Below, one piece after another: positions 59,226 through 64,000 of a DNA stretch of 64,000 nt (position 1 is the first letter of the stretch; the number at the start of each line of letters is the position of its first letter). Position numbers and translations under genes: made by a program. The stretch lies in contig SCFE01000003.1 of NCBI GenBank assembly GCA_004352715.1, forward strand, positions 1,403,859-1,467,858, in the 5' to 3' direction. The stretch comes from Hofstenia miamia (Eukaryota > Xenacoelomorpha > Acoela). The notes under the pieces are model-generated. The model was given only the letters and a program-made list of their open reading frames with translations, had not been told where the DNA came from and ran no database searches.

Positions 59226-61362
59226 GCATGGAGGAACAAATTAGTATATCTAAATTATACATACAGAATTTATTTGAAAAAAGAATCAATTTATTGGAAA
59301 TGTGATTTTGATAAATGTAAAGCCAAAATTATAACTTGCAAAGATTTCTCTAAACAGTATACTTTTAACTGTGTTATTGTTTTTACTTTTGTGCAATATA
59401 ACTTGTTTTACTTAAAAACTATACATTGTATATGTATATATATATATAATAGTAAGGAATTGCTTATTGCCTTTAACTAAAAACTTGTTTGTTTAGAGTG
59501 ATGTAAAAAAATTTAGGTTTTTAGTAAAATTTGTTTTTATTTACTTTTACATATTCCACATTTGAATATTTACTACTTGTTTTACTTAAAAACCATAAAT
59601 TAAGGGGAATTCCATTAAGATTTCATTTCAGAACCATATATGGAATTGCTTTCATTCCATTTAACTTTTTATTTAAGATTGTTTTTGTAATTATGAAAAA
59701 TAATACATTTTCATGCTTAGATCATCAACTGGACCCCACAATCATGAACCTGAAGACAATTCAGTATGAACTGCAAAAGTTGCTCAAATTGCAATGACCA
59801 CCTTGGTTCACTCTAGTCCTAATCAAAGCACAAGTTTGAATTTTTTAATAATACATTAAAAATTGATTTGAGAATTAGGTTCAATCTACCACCAAATTGT
59901 GTCAACTTTAGATTCAACAGAAATGGCTCATTTGCCCTCACAGGCATCCATTCAAAGTGGCCTGTTGAAAATTAAGAGAAAATCTGTTCTAACACAGATG
60001 CCAACTGCCAAGGAATTTGAGATTCCAAGTGATTTTAACTTTGAATCACAAGCGTCATTTTGCTGGACACAGTCTTTGAAGAGAAATGTCTGCTTGTTCT
60101 CGGTTCCAAGTTTATTGTGTCCAAGCTACTTTCTGCAGAAATCATGTCAGGTTAAATTTGAATTTAATTTAAAATATAAGTAACAATTTATATTTAGGAG
60201 ATGGAATGTTTAAGATGGTGCTGAATATTTTGAGAAAGGCATGCATCAAGCAGTTACTGCTCTTTTGCCTGACACAAATATTTGAGGATGTTTCTTCCAC
60301 TTTTGTCAGGTGATTTTTCAAAAATGCGGAGACTTAGATCTCATTCCACACTATAGACAGTTAGTAAATTTCATGTTTTAAATAAATTACAATTTTCAAT
60401 TAGATTAAGAAATATTTGTAGTTTAGTTCAAACCACAATGGCTCTTGCATTTTACCCACTGAGGAGATTGTATCAACTTTTCTAATTCTTACAGTATGTA
60501 TAAGAATTAACAAGTAATTTGCTTTTCTAGAATTAATGATAACAACAATGACTTTTTATATGAGCAGGATAAGTAAAATATATCTAGAACACAGCAGCAG
60601 CATCAGGAATGGGAGAAATTCTTAATGAGCTATTCAATACTTTCAATCCTACTGGATCAATAAAGTTGGCATTAGCACTTGGTGTGTTTGGAAACATGTT
60701 GTCCATACAAATAATGACATTGAGGCATGGCATTATTCTCTGACTAAGTCAATGTCACGCCAACATCTGAACATACATGAATTTCTGCAATTCTATTTGA
60801 CCAAAGAATCATGTTCAAGAGGATTGATGGCTCAAATTGACATGGGGCATACTGTTAAATGGCCAAATAAAAAATAGGACGAAACTGCTAAGAGAATAGC
60901 CAAGCTAACTGGGCAGTATGAGAATCAGTAAAAATTTACTATAAATTTTCAACATATATTGCATTTTAAAATTAGCCAGACATTATTTATTTTATTTAGC
61001 AAAATCCTAAGAAGTCAATTTCTACAAGGGATTACATATAACCTAGTAGAATTGCCATTATTATCACAAGGTTCAAGCATTCTCAACAATGATGATGAAA
61101 ATCAATATGCAGAAATTGATTGGTCAATTCTGGATGAAGATTCAATGAGAGGCTCACAACAAACACCTGATGGTAATGGCTATTAATCAAGTTAAATTTT
61201 AAACAATGTTTAGATAATGCATTATGTAAAATCTCTTTGGTCAGAGAAATTGAAGAAAACTGGGCAATAGTTCCATGTGGGCACTCATCAATTTGCACAA
61301 CATGTAAAGACATCTTAGAAATTTATTGCAAAAACTGTCCATTTTGTAGATCAGATGTTTAA
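59226..61362 (+). pseudogene. FLYWCH-MULE transposase with C-terminal RING finger (decayed, intron-containing)
   Basis: Mutator-like elements encode a DDE transposase; this copy is broken. In order: FLYWCH finger part 1 at 59226-59370 (YLNYTYRIYLKKESIYWKC, then KCKAKIITC); part 2 after an acceptor at 59720 (TGPHNHEPEDNS), then a TGA. An exon at about 59881-60150 has AHLPSQASIQ and FEIPSDFNF, the pre-catalytic MULE block, with a frameshift near 60095 that leads into SKLLSAEIMSG. The intron 60151-60197 joins in frame to DGMFKMV, the DGTFK catalytic block. A deletion follows ALLPDTN; then GCFFHFCQVIFQKCGDLDL (about 60293), ALAF/PTEEIVSTF in two frames (60450) and TNNDIEAWHYSLTKSMSRQH (about 60704). 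A linker frame (61000-61185) leads to a RING-like tail at 61207-61362 with VPCGHSSICTTC and CKNCPFCRSDV and then a stop. Stops, shifts and the missing middle aspartate block make it inactive. Confidence 0.8.
61207..61362 (+). pseudogene. RING-finger exon at the MULE C-terminus
   Basis: An open 51-codon run begins CLDNALCKI and ends CPFCRSDV then TAA. Metal ligands visible are C...C, then CGH..C..C and C..C, in the order of a C3HC4-type RING close to that of IAP E3 ligases. The spacing of the first cysteine pair (C-x5-C) is abnormal and may reflect decay or use of another residue. RING domains recruit E2 enzymes; here the domain sits at the end of a transposase reading unit. Whether it belongs to the same transcript is inferred from orientation, closeness (about 20 bp after the preceding frame's stop) and the lack of an intervening gene. 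Confidence 0.65.
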
Positions 61363-61444
61363 GCAATTATTAGAATATTTACATAGTTCAGATATTTTTA
61401 ATCTAAATATCACTTTATAATTAATTTACATACAAAAATTAGTT

Positions 61445-61605
61445 AAGGTAATGGCTATTAAAGTAGTTAAATTTTAAACAATGTTTAGATAATTGTGCTT
61501 TGTAAGAGTATTCATATTACTCTTCATTGTACATATGAGCATTCTTTTCATGTGGACACTCATCAATTTGCACAATGTGTAAAGACATCTTAGAAATTTA
61601 TTGGT
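61445..61605 (+). repeat. Partial tandem duplication of the RING exon
   Basis: 61462-61512 repeats the AGTTAAATTTTAAACAATG stretch from about 61191, and 61557-61601 repeats CTCATCAATTTGCACAA and the following AAAGACATCTTAG, with GTACAT-type unrelated text between. The copy is offset about 270 bp, has lost the middle and stops after ...AAATTTATTGG, so it encodes no complete domain. Confidence 0.75.
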
Positions 61606-62251
61606 CCACAGATTAAAAATCCTATTATCCACTCATAGGTGGGGGTTTCATAGGATAGCCCAATCCTATTCATTGTTGCCAGGCTTAAGATTATATTTTA
61701 CATAACAACAACAACAAAACTTTTAATTCAATCAGATAAACAGTATATAATAATAATAGAAGTTTTATAAGAAATTATATTTAACTTAGCAGTCAATACT
61801 ATTGGACATTTGTTTGTTATTCATGCAAACCACATTTTCAATTGATTGATCATGCATTTTAATGCATAATTTGAAAAAAATTAAGATGGTGAAAGTCCTG
61901 TAGACCAAGCATTTAGGTGCATGCAATGAAAATAACTCTATCTAGCAAGGATATTAAGGTACACCAAGTTCATAAAACTTTCATATTCAGTTCATTACCA
62001 CCATATACTAATTTGGGCTAAAGTGGCAAATACTAAAAATAATCATGGTATAGAATCAAAATTAGGTAAAATATTGAGATACAATCCAAAAAATACATTT
62101 GTTTCTTTCAAGCATTCAATGTGTTGCATTAGAAAAATAAAATTGAGTTCTTATAGTAATAACTGCTTAGAAAATGATTCAATAAATACAATATCTCTCA
62201 ATAAATACAATATCTTTTGGCTATTTGCCATAAATTCCTCACTCTACTACA
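61606..62251. other. Intergenic DNA, nothing confidently recognised
   Basis: A frame at 62023-62310 is open for 95 codons but is low in complexity and runs into the minisatellite. No MULE right terminus could be identified. Confidence 0.4.
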
Positions 62252-62255
62252 ATGG

Positions 62256-62383
62256 TGGGCAAAAGTCTTGTTGGGTGAAAGTCCTAGTGGGCAAATGTCA
62301 GAGTGGGTGAAAGTCCTGATTGGGCGAATGTCAGATTGGGCGAAAGTCCTGGTTGGGCAAACATCTTTTGGGTGAAAGTTGTG
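62256..62383. repeat. Minisatellite, period about 16-18 bp, eight units
   Basis: Units alternate between TGGGTGAAAGTCCTG-type and TGGGCAAATGTCAGA-type sequences, so a higher-order period of about 33 bp is visible. The array ends next to the gypsy LTR fragment at 62391. Confidence 0.85.
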
Positions 62384-62390
62384 TACCCCA

Positions 62391-62591
62391 ACTTTGTGAG
62401 GGAAATTGTGTTTGAACTGTAAACTGTAACCAGGTAATAATTTACAGAATTTTTAATAAATATCTGAGGACACTGTAGTGAAGCACACAATAAATTTGTC
62501 TTCCTCCAACTGCATTTGATCTTTTTTTACTCTTTATTATCTAGTAACCCTTTTTATATTTATCATTGAGGATTTGGTTATGATAATTATT
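62391..62591 (+). mobile_element. Internal fragment of the gypsy LTR
   Basis: It aligns with about 47677-47855, from ACTTTGTGAGGGAAATTG through GGACACTGTAGTGAAGCACA and TTGTCTTCCTCC to GATTTGGTTATGATAATTA. Both LTR ends are missing. The left edge abuts the minisatellite. Confidence 0.85.
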
Positions 62592-63797
62592 GCTATAGTC
62601 AATTAGCTAGTGTAGAATGGAAACCACTACTAAGTAAAACCATGAAAGAAGTGTTCATTGATGTAAAATAGTCCTCATCATGAAGATATAACATTTCAAA
62701 GAAGCAATTTTCTGAATAAGAAAACTTCCCAAAAAATGATAAGGAGACAGAGAAAGGAAGTAAAGCATATAGTTTTTAACAACATATGGTGACCACATAT
62801 TCTGCACTTCAGAGAAATACTCTTACAAATCTAATCATAATAAAAGTCTTTAATCAGTTCAATATGTCCATCACCCATATAAAAGCAAAAATTTGACAAC
62901 TTTCTAAAAATTCATTTATTAATATACTACCTACAAACAGAGCTACACCAAGTAGTACAGTGAAAAGTCCCAGGTCCTCTAGAAAATACAAAATTAATCA
63001 TAAAAACTTGCACCAAAGTTATGAAAATGAAATACCCACCTATGTAAAAAATTTGTGATGCTTACAGTTATTTTTCAGTTATTTTGATAGCAGATTTACT
63101 CCATTTTCTACAAGTTTAATAAATATTATGTTAATATTATAAATTTAGAATAATCATATATAGCAGAATAAATCTATGATAAATATGTATGAATGAGAAG
63201 TAGGTTTCAGTAAGTTATTGGTGTAAATTATCTTTTATAAAGGAACAGTTATTTCCTCAATATGACAAATTGACAAAATGAACAGTTATTTCCTCAATAT
63301 GACAAATTGCTGTAAACAGTAATGCATTTTGAAAAGCTGATTTCAATGAGTTAATGGTTGTAAGAGTGCAGGGCACTGAAAAGTAACTAAAACAAATGCC
63401 TGCAATGGAAAAATTAGTTCTGTTTTTCAGTGCATATTTTGCAAAATGGAAAGAATAATTTGTTCTAAATATGGTTAAAATTTGGCTTAATTTTGGTCTC
63501 AGAAAACTGTTTTATATTGGTTGAAAACCAGTTTTTCACTTGACACTTAACCAAAAATTAACATTAAAAAAATGGTTTTATAATGATTTTGGTTATAAAA
63601 TAATGGTTTATTTTTGGGTAAAATTTAGTCATTTTTTTGCTTAGGCACAAGAAGGACGCAATGATTTAAATTGAATAATTAAAATGCCAATCCAACTCAT
63701 AATAAAATGTACTAAACAGCAGACTCAACTAACATTAATGAACATCTCTTACCAATAAATACAAGCTAGATTGATGTAAAAGTGCCATATTAGAGCA
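62592..63797. other. AT-rich region upstream of the last gene, with a 37-bp tandem duplication
   Basis: GAACAGTTATTTCCTCAATA occurs at 63243 and 63280, a 37-bp tandem repeat of about 1.8 units. No other gene or element is recognised. The promoter of the gene starting at 63798 should lie at the right end, but no core element stands out. Confidence 0.5.
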
Positions 63798-63979
63798 ATG
63801 TCTGCATGTGCCTCATTTAATGTTAACAACACACTGCAAGACCTACTGAGTAAGTTACATGATCTTGAGAAAAAGGAAGCAACAATTAACAAAAAGATCT
63901 CTGAGCAGATTGCAAATAATCACAATAAGAGTTTCCAACAAAAGCAGGATGTATGTTCCCTGCAAACCAAATTTGAAAG
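63798..63979 (+). CDS. First coding exon of a coiled-coil protein, continues beyond window
   Basis: An ATG at 63798 opens a frame of 60 codons that ends at a strong donor, AAAG|GTAAGG (exon ends 63979). The peptide begins MSACASFNVNNTLQDLLSKL and continues with a heptad-like run of L, K, E, I and Q (HDLEKKEATINKKISEQI). It predicts an N-terminal coiled coil with no signal peptide or membrane segment. I do not recognise the family. Composition, the good donor and an in-frame stop just inside the intron support a real first exon, though an unrelated chance frame cannot be excluded. Confidence 0.5.
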
Positions 63980-64000
63980 GTAAGGTGGAAATCAACTCAC

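Noticed and set aside
59014-59289. Frames reading through the 110-N gap
   Set aside because: They are open only because the Ns cannot encode stops.
1-64000. CRISPR arrays, bacterial operons, ribosomal RNA or phage genes
   Set aside because: Introns, GT-AG splicing, transposon classes and composition are metazoan; no regularly spaced direct repeats or rRNA segments were seen.

Overview
The window is metazoan nuclear DNA: AT-rich (I estimate roughly 70% A+T by eye), with short AT-rich spliceosomal introns, (TA)n microsatellites and dense transposon remnants of many classes. Four N gaps are flanked by duplicated sequence, so this is a draft scaffold. The mix of element families is typical of a marine or other aquatic invertebrate (cnidarian, tunicate or spiralian); the sequence alone does not settle the phylum.

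Host genes are few. One is complete: an eight-exon UBE2Z-type ubiquitin-conjugating enzyme on the minus strand (25843-28720, 298 codons, every splice junction readable). A coiled-coil first exon starts at 63798 and runs off the right end. A possible small membrane-protein exon lies at 1269-1418.

Left to right: 1-20000 holds miniature elements with terminal inverted repeats (1820, 2058, 6536, 12398), four hAT-type copies or remnants (3246-4199 and 4859-6152 with near-perfect 8-bp target duplications, one ending at 9357, one remnant at 16396) and a P-element-like copy (18021-19899). 20000-36200 holds a 2.6-kb element with long inverted repeats and TTAA target sites (21314-23876), UBE2Z, a TA-flanked miniature element (30217-30715), a 1.24-kb near-identical duplication across an N (31121-33609) and a 1152-bp solo LTR with CCAT duplications (35041-36192). 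37183-58569 is a retrotransposon cluster: one Ty3/gypsy copy on the minus strand (about 37183-44600), another on the plus strand (47457-58078, itself a composite of two contigs), a full-length solo LTR (45595-46518, TTAT duplications), a younger LTR inside the minus copy (from 41091) and a rearranged head-to-head LTR (58034-58569). 58570-59050 is a second copy of the 35-kb LTR, cut by an N gap. 59226-61362 is a decayed MULE (Mutator-type) transposase with an N-terminal FLYWCH zinc finger and, unusually, a C-terminal RING finger.

The most interesting points are the large accessory third ORF (about 3 kb) shared by both gypsy copies downstream of integrase; the MULE-RING arrangement; the near absence of CpG in the old gypsy copies against CpG-rich relatives, pointing to methylation-driven decay; and the N-flanking duplications, which look like unmerged haplotypes, one of them apparently showing both alleles of an hAT insertion. 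The mobile proteins are broken by stops, frameshifts or deletions and none looks active.
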